A stretch of 64,000 nucleotides of DNA, from positions 212,374 through 276,373 of the forward strand of contig MSJH02000828.1 in the NCBI GenBank assembly GCA_001931875.2, read 5' to 3'. The notes under the pieces were generated by a model. That model did not search any database and was not told the origin of the DNA. It was given only the letters and a program-made list of their open reading frames with translations. The DNA is from Byssochlamys sp. IMV 00236 (lineage: Eukaryota > Ascomycota > Eurotiomycetes > Eurotiales > Thermoascaceae). Shown piece after piece: positions 9,725 through 20,908 of this stretch (positions are counted from its first letter, which is position 1; the number at the start of each line of letters is the position of its first letter). A program made the position numbers and the translations under genes.

Positions 9725-11857
9725 TTACAATTTGAGCACATCCCCCTTTTTACCCGTAGCAGATCCCGCCAGACGTCCTTGGACATCCCTCATCTCGCCA
9801 TTTTGACCGAGCACCTTGACATCACCCTTCTTCAAGTCTGAAATAACGCGTTGCTTCTCCGCCGCCTTGCCAGTCTGACTGGGAGGAGCATTGGCATTTG
9901 CCTTCTTCTGCTTCTCCTTCTGGCGGCGTCTATGCCTGAGCTTCTCCTCTCGGCTCATTTCATCCTTGGCCAGAGACGAACCTCCCTTGAGGACGACTTC
10001 ACCAGCGTTGTTGCTACCTTCAGGGGCATAGATCTCCTGCGGAGCCAATGCACCAGGACCGCCGACAGCAGCGCCCGCTGTCGGGCGTGCATCCTCCATC
10101 GTGATCGTTGCCACGTCTGTAACCACGTTGATAGTCGCTTGCGGTGTCTTCGGCTTATAATGCCAGTTCGAAAGAGAGTCCAATTGACTGCTTATGTTCT
10201 TCCATAACTCGGTTATTTCGTCATGCTCGCGTTTCAATTTCTTGTCCTTTTGGCTGACGTAGCTGCTGTCGGTGGCACGGAGGTGGTCGGCTTCGTATAA
10301 TTCAGCGAGACTCTGCTGCGGCTTAGAATCATCAAGTTCGACTCTTCCTCTCTTGGTATGCGGCCCACTTATAGCATCTGGGCGACGACGGATCACTTCA
10401 TCGAATTCCTTGGCTACGATCCTCCGCTTGACGAGCTCTTCAATGTCTTCGGTGGTCTCGTGAGTAACGACAGGCACGGGTTTGCCAATTCGCTCAAATT
10501 CTAGGTCCTCCTCGATCAGAGAATTGACTGGTCTGTCCGTCGCTCGTGCTTCTCCGGCAACCATCCATTCTTTCTTTGCGACATTCTCCGCTTCCAGCCG
10601 CCGGATCTCGCTCGCAATCTTTGCCCGCTGCTTCTCATGGGTCGAGCGGATATTTCCAGAGGCTCCATCCTGACTCTCTGCACCGGATTCTGCCTCAGAT
10701 CCCTCAACTTCACTCTCATCTTCAAACAGGTCGCGGCGGACATCTGCCATTGCCCGCTCGAGCTCGTTTTCGATATCCTGCGGCTCTGGCTGCGTCTTGG
10801 GTAGGGCGCGCATGTGTTTCTTGGAAACCTTTCGCGGTGGTGGCGCAAAAAAGTCGTCGTATTTGATATTGCTCGTATCGATCCATGCAGTATCACCGCC
10901 AGCATCCATGTAAGCGCCATCATCATTGTCTGAGTCAGACATCTCATCGAGGTTGGCATTTCCGAAAGTTGGGCCATCCTCTTCATCTGACTCGTCCTCT
11001 TCATCTTCCCTCGTAGAAGACTTGCCCCTGGAAATGGACGATGGCTGCCCCAGAGTGAGGGGATCGGCGTGCCAGTCAATATCTTCCTCCTCGTCATCGT
11101 CATCATCAGGGGCCCCCATCATATCCTGTCTCTCCAGTAACTCTGTCTGTTTGTTGAAATCATCGATGGAAAAGAACCCGTCGTTCAAACCATGTGGATC
11201 TTCCACGTAGAAATCGCGATTCTCGTCATCATCTGACGAAGCGGCAATATTGTCCTCGTCCAACGCTTCTTCGGCATCGCTTCCCATATGCGACTCCTCC
11301 AAGCCATCTTCTTGCAGTTCAGATTCAGATCCACTGGCACCACTGTAGTCGAGTTCCTCCTGCGACTGTCCAGAAATGATAGAGGCATCATCTTCATCGT
11401 CTTGGTCCGAGTCAAAATCATCATCATTCGACGGCGCTTCTCTGACAGCAGACTTGGATACCCTTGCACTTTCGCTAGCAGGAACAGACACGACAGAAAG
11501 ATCCCGTTTAATCTCCCTGTCCGTAGAATTTAGTATCCTCGCTGCTTGTTCCCAAATCTGACCAATACTGAATCCGTCCACATGGAGCTGCTTCAAGCGT
11601 AGGACATCTTCCGTGTAACTTTCGCCCAACTCCGACCTCTTGCGCTTTTTTCTGTTTTCCTGTTGACGCGCACTCTGAATTGAGCTTACGGCTTCAGCCA
11701 GAGAATCCAGATAATACCTCGCGGACGCGACTGAAGACGCATAAAGGTCTGAGGTAGGCCGAAGGAAATTGTGAGGAGCAGAAGACACAGATTCAACGAT
11801 CTTCAGCGAAGAATCGCCGACCGGCTCTGTGGCTGAATTCATCACTGCCACGGGCAT
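9725..11857 (-). CDS. mpp10: U3 snoRNP protein Mpp10
   Basis: Mpp10 is a core U3 snoRNP / small-subunit processome protein, acting with Imp3 and Imp4 in nucleolar 18S pre-rRNA cleavage. This is a single intronless frame of 710 residues. It has a Ser-rich N-terminus, several long Asp/Glu tracts (about residues 145-320) typical of Mpp10, the DPLTLGQ and YDDFFAPPPRK blocks, and a conserved C-terminal half with LDSLSNWHYKPKT, TITMEDARPTAG and ALAPQEIYAPEG, then a basic MSREEKLRHRRRQKEKQKK segment. The ATG at 11857 is the first in frame; another Met lies five codons in. The apparent Ser-rich frames on the other strand are shadows of the acidic tracts. It diverges from the SDR gene. Confidence 0.93.
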   Translation of the reverse strand: MPVAVMNSATEPVGDSSLKIVESVSSAPHNFLRPTSDLYASSVASARYYLDSLAEAVSSIQSARQQENRKKRKRSELGESYTEDVLRLKQLHVDGFSIGQIWEQAARILNSTDREIKRDLSVVSVPASESARVSKSAVREAPSNDDDFDSDQDDEDDASIISGQSQEELDYSGASGSESELQEDGLEESHMGSDAEEALDEDNIAASSDDDENRDFYVEDPHGLNDGFFSIDDFNKQTELLERQDMMGAPDDDDDEEEDIDWHADPLTLGQPSSISRGKSSTREDEEDESDEEDGPTFGNANLDEMSDSDNDDGAYMDAGGDTAWIDTSNIKYDDFFAPPPRKVSKKHMRALPKTQPEPQDIENELERAMADVRRDLFEDESEVEGSEAESGAESQDGASGNIRSTHEKQRAKIASEIRRLEAENVAKKEWMVAGEARATDRPVNSLIEEDLEFERIGKPVPVVTHETTEDIEELVKRRIVAKEFDEVIRRRPDAISGPHTKRGRVELDDSKPQQSLAELYEADHLRATDSSYVSQKDKKLKREHDEITELWKNISSQLDSLSNWHYKPKTPQATINVVTDVATITMEDARPTAGAAVGGPGALAPQEIYAPEGSNNAGEVVLKGGSSLAKDEMSREEKLRHRRRQKEKQKKANANAPPSQTGKAAEKQRVISDLKKGDVKVLGQNGEMRDVQGRLAGSATGKKGDVLKL

Positions 11858-13181
11858 TATGGCGGTATGCGATACCGCCGGGTCAGATCATATAAGATCC
11901 GTACGTGAGATGGGGTAGTTAAAATATAGCAGAGTGTTAAAGCATGTGCTGTACGACAAAAAGTCCGATAACTTTTTTTTGGTCCGGATGCCAAGACTCG
12001 GTCGATTTTTGCGGGAGGTTTCCGTATCTGGTTAGTCTAGCGTGCTGCGTCTGGGACTGAGAGCGCCACTTGTGTCGCTCCTTTGGTGAGCAGTGTTTGA
12101 TGAACATGTTAGAAAACATGATGAATTAGTTCTCAATCTCCACGCCCGCGAAACCATTGAAGCATCAGATTATAGCGTGTTTTGGACAGGATTTCATTCA
12201 ATTCGAAGCGGTATATCCACATCTGTTTCAAAACCACTTCTTCGCTGTTTGCCCCTGCGGTCCTCCCCGCTTCTCTACTTCTAGTCCCCAGCAGCCTTTT
12301 CACGATTTACTTCCTTGATCTATAATATGTCAGCGGTAAGAAAAGGCATACTAAGAGCTATGGGCTATAATGCCCTGGAGTGTCTATCTTCTAATGGTGT
12401 TTTGCGAGATGGGTAAAGAACCTCTAGCCGGTTTCCGGTTGCCGCTCTGCTACGTATCATACAGGAAGGACTCTTGAGAACTGAATATCAATCCATCTGT
12501 CGCTGAAGTATCATGAGAATAGGATACTCACTACGCATCTAGCAGCTTATTTTCTAGAGAACGTCGATGTAGACTCGTCTATGGGGGAGGCAATGTTGCT
12601 TTTCCGTCACGTGAAGATAACGTCACAGCAGTCATGAACGATGAGAACACAGGAAACTACTCTATATACCCCCGTCAATCATAGCTATTTCCACAGCCTC
12701 ATATCTGACTCGCAGGTATATGGTCGAGAAGGTTGCCAGAGCTTCTCATGGGTGCATATTCCCGCGGAATTGTTCTACGCCATCAAGGAAGAAGACCTAC
12801 CCAGCCAATAACTGGACGGGCTCTCAAGGAGACTGCTGTAATAGGTAGTTAGCATGGCTTTCAACATTCAACCTTAGAACACGTCCTAGGGATGAATCTC
12901 CGCAGGCAAATCTGCAATGCACTGGAAACACACTGTTTGGTGGCCCACATTTCCAAGCTTAAGCATTAACACTTCGAATGCGTATGTGGAGACGTCACAG
13001 TGACGGAGAGTCCGCAGCCCTGGACTATATTTACAACTTGTCAGGCTTTGATTCTACACAGATATATTCAAGCTTCTTTTTTTTTCTTATTGACATTGTG
13101 ACAATAAGAAATAATAACCTTGAAGTGTCGCTATATCAACTCTTGACTGGGATAGGGTATAGTCATTCAGAGAGAAACAAA
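11858..13181. other. Divergent intergenic region
   Basis: This 1.3 kb lies between the mpp10 and SDR start codons. It includes TCACGTGA at about 12607-12614, followed closely by AACGTCAC. The short frames have no conserved look. It probably holds the two promoters and possibly long leaders. Confidence 0.5.
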
Positions 13182-14350
13182 ATGGATACTGAGAAAAGAA
13201 GCGTGAAGCCGGCCAGTGGCCCGGAGTCTCAATTCAAACCTGGTATAGTCATGATCACATCTTTAGGAACCTCAATTCTTTTCTTTTTTTCTAATTCGTG
13301 ACGAATTCAGGGCACAAGGTCCCGGTTCATCATCAGAAACATCCTGGACTGCAGTCCGATATGGATGATCCCAAGCCCGTATCGACACACATACCCACCG
13401 AAGATGGAGGCTATCAGCTCTACAAAGCCGCCGGGAAGCTCCAGGGCAAGAGAGCTATCATTACTGGCGGTGACTCTGGAATTGGACGCGCTATTGCGTT
13501 ACTCTTTGCTATGGAAGGGGCTTCAAGCCTGATCGTTTACCTACCGGAAGAGCAGTCAGATGCAGAAGAGACGAAGAAGAGAGTGGAAGAGAAGGGACAA
13601 AAATGCTACTTGCTTCCGCTAGATCTTCGCAAGAGGGAAAACTGCAAGAAGGTGATTGATACGGCCCTGCAGACTTTGGGTGGCATTGATACTCTGGTCA
13701 ACAATGCCGCTTACCAAAATATGCTACCGGATATCAGCGATCTATCTGAGTGAGTAACCCCCAACCCTCCGATCTTGGTGATAGCTATCCCATCACGGAT
13801 AACAAGTGTAAAGGAAGCTTTGCTGACTGTATCTATCTATCCCACAGGGAGCAATGGATACGTACCTTCGATACAAATATCCATCCTTTCTTCTACCTGG
13901 CGAAGTACGCTCTGCCTCATCTGAAGCCCGGTTCTACGATCATCAATTGCGCTTCAGTGAACCCGTATATCGGCCGTGGTGATCTTCTCGATTACACATC
14001 CACCAAAGGAGCGATCGTGGCGTTCACCCGAGCTCTATCCAATCAACAGATTAGCAAAGGCATCCGCGTAAACTGCGTGTGCCCCGGTCCCAGTATGTTT
14101 GTCCAAAGAACAAGAGTCCCACTTAACAACTTATGATCATGTACTGATGTAATGATTCACAGTTTGGACTCCCCTCATTCCAGCGACAATGACTACTGAG
14201 GCTATGGAACAATTCCACGCTGTACCCATGGGCCGGCCGGGACAACCAAGCGAAGTAGCCACATGTTTCGTGTTTCTCGCGTCCCAGGACAGTAGTTATA
14301 TCTCAGGACAATGCTTGCATCCCAATGGAGGCGTGATGGTCAATGGCTAG
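13182..14350 (+). CDS. Short-chain dehydrogenase/reductase (YghA/YhdF-like)
   Basis: Classical SDR, NAD(P)H-dependent, substrate unknown. Four exons, 13182-13242, 13311-13749, 13848-14092 and 14163-14350, give 310 residues with every phase consistent (donors GTATAG, GTGAGT and GTATGT). The N-terminal extension VPVHHQKHPGLQSDMDDPKP is the hallmark of the bacterial YghA/YhdF-like and stress-associated fungal group. The core shows ITGGDSGIGRAIA (cofactor loop), a VYLPEEQ turn after strand 2, VNNAAYQ, and the catalytic YTSTK with an upstream Ser in NCASVNPYIG. PGPIWTPL forms only after the last splice. The C-terminus SYISGQCLHPNGG is typical. There is no targeting signal. Confidence 0.9.
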
Positions 14351-14738
14351 AAATCGTTAAGAGTAGACAGAATTTGGAAAGAGATGTGGATATCCTCATC
14401 GCTCATAAATGTATCGAGTGAAGAATCTCGTAATTCATACAGCTTTATTTAGTAAAGAAAGCCACCTCAGTCTTGTGCACTTTAGTATTACACTTTTCCA
14501 GAGACGCCTACTTTTGAGGCGAACCGGACGACTCTCATACATTGAACAACTATAGGCAAAAAATACAAAAGGAACACTTTAAGATAGCCCACTAGGCCGA
14601 GACAACCCATGCTGAATAAGACTCCCCCGTCGCATGGACAAAAGATCTAATCATGGGACACAAGAGAAACGACAAGATGATCACACACTGGCTCGATCCG
14701 TTATTCTTGGTTAAAGCAGCTGTTCCTAGCCGAGACGA
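14351..14738. other. Convergent intergenic region
   Basis: This is the 388 bp tail-to-tail flank of the SDR and NDUFS7 genes. I see nothing coding. Confidence 0.6.
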
Positions 14739-15591
14739 TTACTTCCTGTACCACATCCGTGTGATCCTTGTATGTCTCATCTTCTTCTGAAGCTGGAAAA
14801 TTCCGTACATGAGAGCCTCCGAAGTGGGCGGGCCTGCAAATACCTCTTGTCAGTTACCATTTAACCTCGGGGGCGGTTTAATGCTAATACTTACACCCAG
14901 GCACATAAATATCGACTGGTACTATCCGGTCACAGCCACGGGTGACAGAATAACTGTAATGATAGTAACCTCCACCATTGGCGCAACTGCCCATACTAAC
15001 CACCCAACGCGGATCCGGCATCTGATCGTAGACTTGTCGTAGTGCGGGAGCCATCTTGTTCGTCAATGTACCAGCGACGATCATAACATCTGATTGACGA
15101 GGAGAAGCTCTGAAAATGATACCCAAGCGATCCTGATCGTATCGAGGAGTAGAGAGATGCATCATCTCTACGGCGCAGCAAGCCAAACCGAATGTCATCG
15201 GCCAGAGAGAGCTCTGACGGGCCCAGTTTGCAATTTGATCGAGGGTCGTCCTAATACCGGTCATCAGCATCCATAAGGGAAACACCTGACGATTGTACCT
15301 ACAAGGCGAATTGCATCGCACCCTCCTTCTTCTCCTGGCTGGGCAGAGGGACCTCTCTGCGGACCTTGCCAGAGGCAGTGAGCTGGGTAGAGGCTCCGTC
15401 ATGGCGCTGCACAGCGCTGGCAGATTTGGTAGAGGAGGTGCTAATTGATGCAACTTGCTGGGCACGCGCGAGAGAGGGAACAAGGAAAGGTTGTACTATT
15501 CGGAAGTTAGCAGTTTCATTTGTGATCAAGCGATGATGAAAAGCCTACCGCGCAACGCCTCAAGCGCTCTCGTACGCGAGACGGCCAACAT
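14739..15591 (-). CDS. nuo19.3: Complex I PSST/NDUFS7 subunit (19.3 kDa, N2 cluster)
   Basis: Core peripheral-arm subunit that carries iron-sulfur cluster N2, the last electron carrier before ubiquinone. Four minus-strand exons, 15591-15549, 15495-15303, 15250-14895 and 14833-14739, give 228 residues. The start [15 protein letters not shown] is a mitochondrial presequence. After REVPLPSQ the conserved domain begins: [22 protein letters not shown]. All four N2 ligands are visible: the tandem Cys103-Cys104, Cys168 in GSCANGGG, and Cys198 in VPGC, whose codon is split by the last intron. Their spacing equals that of mammalian PSST. The second intron is only 52 nt; unspliced, the frame still reads through it. 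The gene is divergent from tca17. Confidence 0.95.
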
Positions 15592-16054
15592 GGTTAATTA
15601 TGGCGACAGATTCTGTCAGAGACCTTCTAGAAGAACTAGCACCTTCCTAGGGTCTTGCCAGGCGTGCGAGAAGACAATGGTAAACGGTCGCCACGAGCAG
15701 GACGAGGGGAACGGACATCAGGGTAGTGAGGATCCGGACCCAAGACGTTGCGGCTCAACTCGAATGAAAACATAGTATTTGTTGTACTTAAATTACTGTC
15801 AATAACTATATACGGTTAGTCTTTATTACTCTATGAGTTCTGGTTGGTTTATGTAACCGAGAGTAGTCAAATTTGCGGTAATGACGAGAAACATGATTGC
15901 AAATGAATTGTATGCGTTATGATTGGCGGACACTTCTGGTCAACCGGGCAGCTCCCGCCGTCGCTCAAACGAAGGAACTCCGACTAAGACTGACTATTAT
16001 TGTTCCATCCACATATGCTCTAGACACAGCTGATATCGCCAGCGAATCTCTCGA
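15592..16054. other. Bidirectional promoter of nuo19.3 and tca17
   Basis: This 463 bp region separates two divergent start codons and must hold both promoters. I see no gene or clear named motif in it. Confidence 0.55.
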
Positions 16055-16706
16055 ATGGCGGTCCCTTCAATTGCTTGCATCGGGGTCATCGGAAAGAATG
16101 TACGCAGATATTGTAACTCGTACCAGGTCGCTCGACGCTTCATCTTGCCATCTCGCTAACAGGGCCGAAGGATGACCCCGTGCACATCTCGCTCTTCCCA
16201 CCTTACCAGGACGCGCGCGTGGAGTTCTCGTTCCTGCTCAATTCTTGCCTAGATATAATTCAGATTAGGCGGAAACATACCTCAGTTGATCAAGATCTTG
16301 GTCTTCTGCATGCTATCGATGAAAGACTCGCAGCTTATGGGTGGTTGACCACCACCGGTCTAAAGTTCCTGATCGTAGTCGACACAGTAGGCAGAGTGCC
16401 GTCATCGGACCAAGAGAAGCGCAAGGGCAACGCCACGACTGGTCTTCGAGACTCAGATCTGAAGCCGGTGAGTGCAACCGGCTTATTTGTGAAGGGATGG
16501 CTAATAATCTCTGTCAGGCGTTCCGAGCTCTCCAGACAGCATTCATCCAGCTGATGCAGAACCCGTTCTATGCTCCCAGTGACGATCCCCCCATCGTCAA
16601 AGCTACACTTCCGCAGAGTGGTTCCGGACACACTGTAACACGGAAATTCACTGATGAAGTCAAGCGCATTGGTGAAACCTGGGCCCCCGGCATGTCTACG
16701 GTCTGA
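16055..16706 (+). CDS. tca17: TRAPP-associated protein Tca17 / TRAPPC2L (sedlin family)
   Basis: Longin-fold sedlin-family subunit of TRAPP complexes, the GEFs for Ypt/Rab GTPases in ER-Golgi and Golgi traffic. Three exons, 16055-16099, 16171-16467 and 16518-16706, give 176 residues. Exon 1 encodes MAVPSIACIGVIGKN, the typical sedlin first strand. The only in-phase acceptor is the GAAG at 16167-16170, which restores GKN-DDPVHISLFPPY. Next come FSFLLNSCLDIIQIR and an LLHAIDERLAAYGWLTTTGLKFLIVVD block, then AFRALQTAFIQLMQNPF. The insert VPSSDQEKRKGNATTGLRDSD is longer than in metazoa. Assignment to TRAPPC2L over sedlin proper is by overall pattern. Confidence 0.85.
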
Positions 16707-17475
16707 ACATATGGCACTATTGCAACAATAAAAGCCAGTATCGCTCATCCAACACGCCGCATCAACACAGATTTTAGATTGGTCCTCGTGGAGTTCGCAG
16801 ACTCGATTCGCCGGATATTGCTAAACGCGTATTCTTCTCTGCGGATATTTGGCATTTTATTCTGGGTTATGGTGTAACCAATCCACCTGTGATTTACTGA
16901 CACATGTGGTGGATAGTCATGCATGCCTCTTTCAGCCGGATACGGGACATAAGTGCACGGTGAAGTGCTTTAGAATATGACCGCCAGGGTCCATCAACCG
17001 CCCCTGTACACTGTCTGATTTCCACTTAATGAGCTTGGACGAGATGGAGATTTTATTTTCCTGGGGCTTCGGGATCCTGACATGATGTAGGATCCTTGCC
17101 TGGGGCACTTAACGAAGCATGCGAGGAGGATAAGCGCAATCATGTAATGGCTTCTTTTGATAGTATGATATTCAGACGTCATTTGTCATACAAATAACAT
17201 ACAAACATTATTCCAGCAAAAGTTTCCAATTGCATTGCTCTATCTTTACTTCCGCTCATCAGTCACGTGGACAGGCGAGTACATCAAGTGTAGATAGGAT
17301 GCGCAAGCTTGCGTCTCTCAACCCCGCCAACACCGTTGATACTGCCTTATCGAGTACATACTACTACTGTACATATCGTCCGCATCAGTATCGATCGCAT
17401 TGCCTGTGAATATCCATCATTTTGAAATCGGCATCAGGGCCAACGACGTTTACGGCTTTCTTCGGAGGTCCAGCA
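16707..17475. other. Intergenic region, possible upstream exon of afg1
   Basis: This is the 3' flank of tca17 and the promoter of the Afg1-type gene. CACGTG lies at 17264-17269. A possible extra coding exon, 17299-17353 (MRKLASLNPANTVDTALS), could join in phase to the acceptor at about 17436; it would supply a presequence. The other frames look non-coding. Confidence 0.35.
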
Positions 17476-19575
17476 ATGACCGCCTCGGGTCCAGTCTCAA
17501 CAAGCTTGACAATCACAAATCCGCTGGTACAATATAGGACACTCGTTGCCACCAAACAGCTGAAACCCGATCCCGCTCAGCTTCGCGTCGCCGTCCACTT
17601 GCAAAAGCTCTACTTTGAGCTCAAAGACTACAAACCAGATCTTGGGTACCGAGACCGTCTGGATAGCATTTCTCGGATCATAGGGAAGTCACAACGCCCG
17701 GGTGCGGAAGTCAAGTCAATACGGTCATGGAGATCCTTCTGGTCAGGCCGGCAGCGCGAAGGCCCATCGTTGGACCTTACTCTGACAAAGAGTGATCTCG
17801 AGTCGGTGTATAATGTCAGGTCTCCAAAGGGTCTATTATTGCATGGAGAAGTCGGCACGGGGAAGACGATGCTCGTTGATTTGCTCGCACATTCACTACC
17901 TACTGAGCGGAAAAGAAGGTGGCATTTCAATAATTTTATGCTGGAAATTATCAGGGAACTGGAAAAGCAGCGACTGCAGTCACCGCCTCCGACTCCATTT
18001 CGTGATCCTTATGAGGAGAACTCGGTCTTCACCCTTGCTCGGCATCTGGCATCGACTACGCCTATTATTTTTCTGGATGAATTCCAACTTCCGGATAGGG
18101 CCTCGTCGAGGATTTTGTACTCGCTCCTTCTGGGATTTTTCCAGATGGGTGGTGTCATCATAGCAACAAGCAATAGAATGCCCGAGGATCTAGCTAGAGC
18201 GTCTGGAAGGGGGTTCCGGTCTTTTCAACGTATGAAAGACGGGGCTACACAAATGGGTGCTTCGATACCAGACTCCGGTTCAACCATCGACACAAACGAG
18301 GCTGCGAAATCAAATGACACGCCTCTTTTCTTGGAAATCCTCAGATTGAGATGCCATACCTTGGAAATGGAAGGTTGTAAAGACTGGAGGAGAGAAGATG
18401 ATAATGGTCCTATCCATCTACAGTTGTCACATGATGATCCCACTGTGAACACAGACTCTACTATCAAGCGGGACACAGCTGTGCGAGAATATAGATCAAA
18501 GACAGATTTATACTGGACCGATACGCCTACCTACTACTTCATCCCATCTGGCCAACAGAAATCAAGTGCCGGTGAAGAACACAAGTTGTGGGAACATGTA
18601 ATCGGTATTGTTCTCTCCGAAGCGGGTGGAACTTCGGAACAATGGCAGAGAAGCCAAATGACAGTATACGGGAGAGAACTTCATATTCCAAAACAGCAGG
18701 CTGGGATAATGATGTGGGACTTCGCGGAGCTTTGCGGCTCAAATCTTGGCCCAGCAGACTATATATCTCTCGCGGCATCTTACCACACGTTAATTCTCGA
18801 TAATGTGCCATCATTGTCATCTGACCATCGAAACGAAGCAAGAAGGTTTATCACCTTGCTGGATGCTCTCTATGAAGCACGCTGTCGATTGCTTATCCGG
18901 GCGAGTGCACATATTGACGATCTGTTCTTCCCAGAGAACAATCGTGACCAAGCAAATGAATCCAAAGAAGACCGGGATGACGACAACATTTGGCAAGAGA
19001 GTCTGTCGGAAATATACCAAGACATGAACTTCCCTTTCCGTCCCAACATTGCATCCTATGATGAGAAAGAAGGCCCCTCGGTGGAATATAAGGCTTCACC
19101 GAGCAGGTCAGCAGGCGGTATGGCGAGTCTATCTTCATCGGAATCGATGAGTCCAGGTCATGAGACACAGTCGGAAACACATGTACGCACTGTGGAAAAC
19201 CGAGACGGTCTTGATTTCACGCGACCCAGGCTCTACATCGGGGAGGATGAGAAATTCGCCTTCAGACGAGCACAAAGCAGAATCTGGGAGATGACTAGCT
19301 CTCGTTGGTGGAGCAAGTCAACTTCCGAGTGGTGGATGCCTCTGAAGGATCAGCATAGACATTGGGAGTCACCAATCTCCAAGTCAGATAGATATTTGGT
19401 CGACGCTTCACAAAGCGGAACGGACCTCCGTGGTGAGAGCGAAGACCGTCCAAGCGCTCCAAGCTTCAGCTGGGTACACGCTTGGGGTATGATAAAATGG
19501 GGTAAAAAGGCTGGAAGATGGGGACAGGGCACTGAAGGTATAGACCATGCAGGGCAACGTCCTAACAAAGACTGA
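17476..19575 (+). CDS. afg1: Afg1/LACE1-type mitochondrial AAA-like ATPase
   Basis: Afg1 family P-loop ATPase of the inner mitochondrial membrane region, linked in yeast and mammals to turnover of respiratory-chain subunits. From the ATG at 17476 the frame gives 699 residues without introns. The family entry NPLVQYRTLVATKQLKPDPAQ lies near the N-terminus; Walker A GEVGTGKT is at residues 124-131 and Walker B IIFLDEFQ has its Asp at 201, followed by ATSNRMPEDL (sensor-1-like). The C-terminal half is longer than in yeast and acidic-Ser rich. No convincing presequence follows this ATG, so the upstream exon proposed for 17299-17353 may be the true start. It converges on mct1 with 89 bp between stops. 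Confidence 0.85.
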   Translation: MTASGPVSTSLTITNPLVQYRTLVATKQLKPDPAQLRVAVHLQKLYFELKDYKPDLGYRDRLDSISRIIGKSQRPGAEVKSIRSWRSFWSGRQREGPSLDLTLTKSDLESVYNVRSPKGLLLHGEVGTGKTMLVDLLAHSLPTERKRRWHFNNFMLEIIRELEKQRLQSPPPTPFRDPYEENSVFTLARHLASTTPIIFLDEFQLPDRASSRILYSLLLGFFQMGGVIIATSNRMPEDLARASGRGFRSFQRMKDGATQMGASIPDSGSTIDTNEAAKSNDTPLFLEILRLRCHTLEMEGCKDWRREDDNGPIHLQLSHDDPTVNTDSTIKRDTAVREYRSKTDLYWTDTPTYYFIPSGQQKSSAGEEHKLWEHVIGIVLSEAGGTSEQWQRSQMTVYGRELHIPKQQAGIMMWDFAELCGSNLGPADYISLAASYHTLILDNVPSLSSDHRNEARRFITLLDALYEARCRLLIRASAHIDDLFFPENNRDQANESKEDRDDDNIWQESLSEIYQDMNFPFRPNIASYDEKEGPSVEYKASPSRSAGGMASLSSSESMSPGHETQSETHVRTVENRDGLDFTRPRLYIGEDEKFAFRRAQSRIWEMTSSRWWSKSTSEWWMPLKDQHRHWESPISKSDRYLVDASQSGTDLRGESEDRPSAPSFSWVHAWGMIKWGKKAGRWGQGTEGIDHAGQRPNKD

Positions 19576-19664
19576 AAAGGGATGTCCTTCGTGACTCAGT
19601 GACTCCATAGGACGGCGGCCATCGTATCATGTGATTTCCGTGTGCTGTGAGAGCTACGGTGTAG

Positions 19665-20908
19665 TCATGAATCTGTAAGCTCGGTCTGTTCAAGAGCCAG
19701 CATAATGTCCTCGACCTCTCTCGGATCGGATATTCCCCAGACGCCTCCGCCCTTGGCCATGACTCTCCCAACCTCCTTTCCGACCAGATTACGGCCGACT
19801 TTACCCGGTCCTATGCCGATCCACCGCCTCACGCCACAATCTTGGTCTAGATATTTAATACTATCCCACCACCTAACAGTTTCGATGCACTGTCGCGATA
19901 GTAAATCCTTGAGTTCTTCTCGTGACCGGAATGGGAGAGCAGTGACATTAGATATGCATGGCACTGCCGCTGGGAATGCGACGGTGGCATGCTCGAGTGC
20001 ATTCTTCATATACTGTGCCGCGGGTGCCATAATAGGACTGTGAAAGGGACTGTCACTTTTAAGTCTCACAGCACGGGGATCGTGGCCTCCAAATTGGCGA
20101 AGTTGGACGAGGAGCGTCTTGATCCGGTCAATACTTCCGCTAAGCACAATTTGGTTTTTAGAGTTAATATTCGCAATCATAACTTGCTGGATAGACGGTA
20201 GTTCGTAGCTCGAGTCATCCTTTGAACCAGAGGAGCTAGAGCCCAAGAACTCCTGGATTGTCGATATCAATCCATCAAGATGCTCTGGCTCACACACCAA
20301 AGCAACCATTCCATAGTCTTCACCAGTCTGCCTCGAAGCATCATGGGTGCATTGAGCCATCACCTCCGCGCGACCTCGGACCATTTTCAAGGCTGGTTGC
20401 AATTCGATGTAACCACCGGCAACTAAAGCGGCATATTCACCAAGGCTGTGCCCAAGAGTCACGTCAACACGGTTTCTTGTGTCAAAACCGAACTCTTTTT
20501 CCAGGATACGCAGTATCAATATCGACGTGGCCATTATCGCAGGCTGTGAGTTCTCCGTCTCATTTAGTTTCGAATTTGGGCCGTCGGATATTATACGGGA
20601 TAGAGAAAACCCCAGTATGCTGTCGATTTCATCCATGAAGGGTCGTGCGGTTCGCGGGAACTGCTCGACCCAGGGAGTAGCCATGCCGACGCGCTGGACT
20701 CCATGGCCTGCCGAGTGTTAGCATTAAGCACCTTTTGAGCATCAAAAGGGGCCCAACCAGGAAAGAACAGGGCTGTGCGCAAATCTTTTCTCGCACATTG
20801 AGAGTAGTACGATACAGTTGGCAGTCGACGGATTCTCCACGTTGAAGCCCACGACCGGTTAACTGCTTGTGTGAATTGTATCCGGTGTCTTAGCCGGACC
20901 GCCGACAT
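19665..20908 (-). CDS. mct1: Mitochondrial malonyl-CoA:ACP transacylase
   Basis: FabD-type acyltransferase of mitochondrial type II fatty acid synthesis; it loads malonyl onto mitochondrial ACP, a route that feeds lipoic acid and respiratory assembly. Exons 20908-20758 and 20707-19665 give 397 residues. The first exon encodes an Arg-rich presequence (VRLRHRIQF, TWRIRRLPTV) ending in TALFFPG. The intron uses a GTTGGG donor, a perfect TGCTAAC branch site and a CAG acceptor; it joins FFPG to HGVQRVGM, the family's first motif. The nucleophile is Ser138 in GHSLGE, and the His of DSPFHSPIM is the partner. A GGVWGISDP segment sits near the C-terminus. Single-domain length argues against a polyketide synthase fragment. 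Confidence 0.92.

Noticed and set aside
10516..11533. Several Ser- or Met-rich frames on both strands within mpp10
   Set aside because: They mirror the acidic Asp/Glu tracts of Mpp10 in other frames.
14884..15483. Unspliced long frame through NDUFS7 intron 2 as a separate protein
   Set aside because: The read-through segment lacks family similarity, while the 52 nt splice restores the conserved join in correct phase.
16994..17182. Small minus-strand frame downstream of tca17
   Set aside because: Short, no homologue-like blocks, within the afg1 upstream region.
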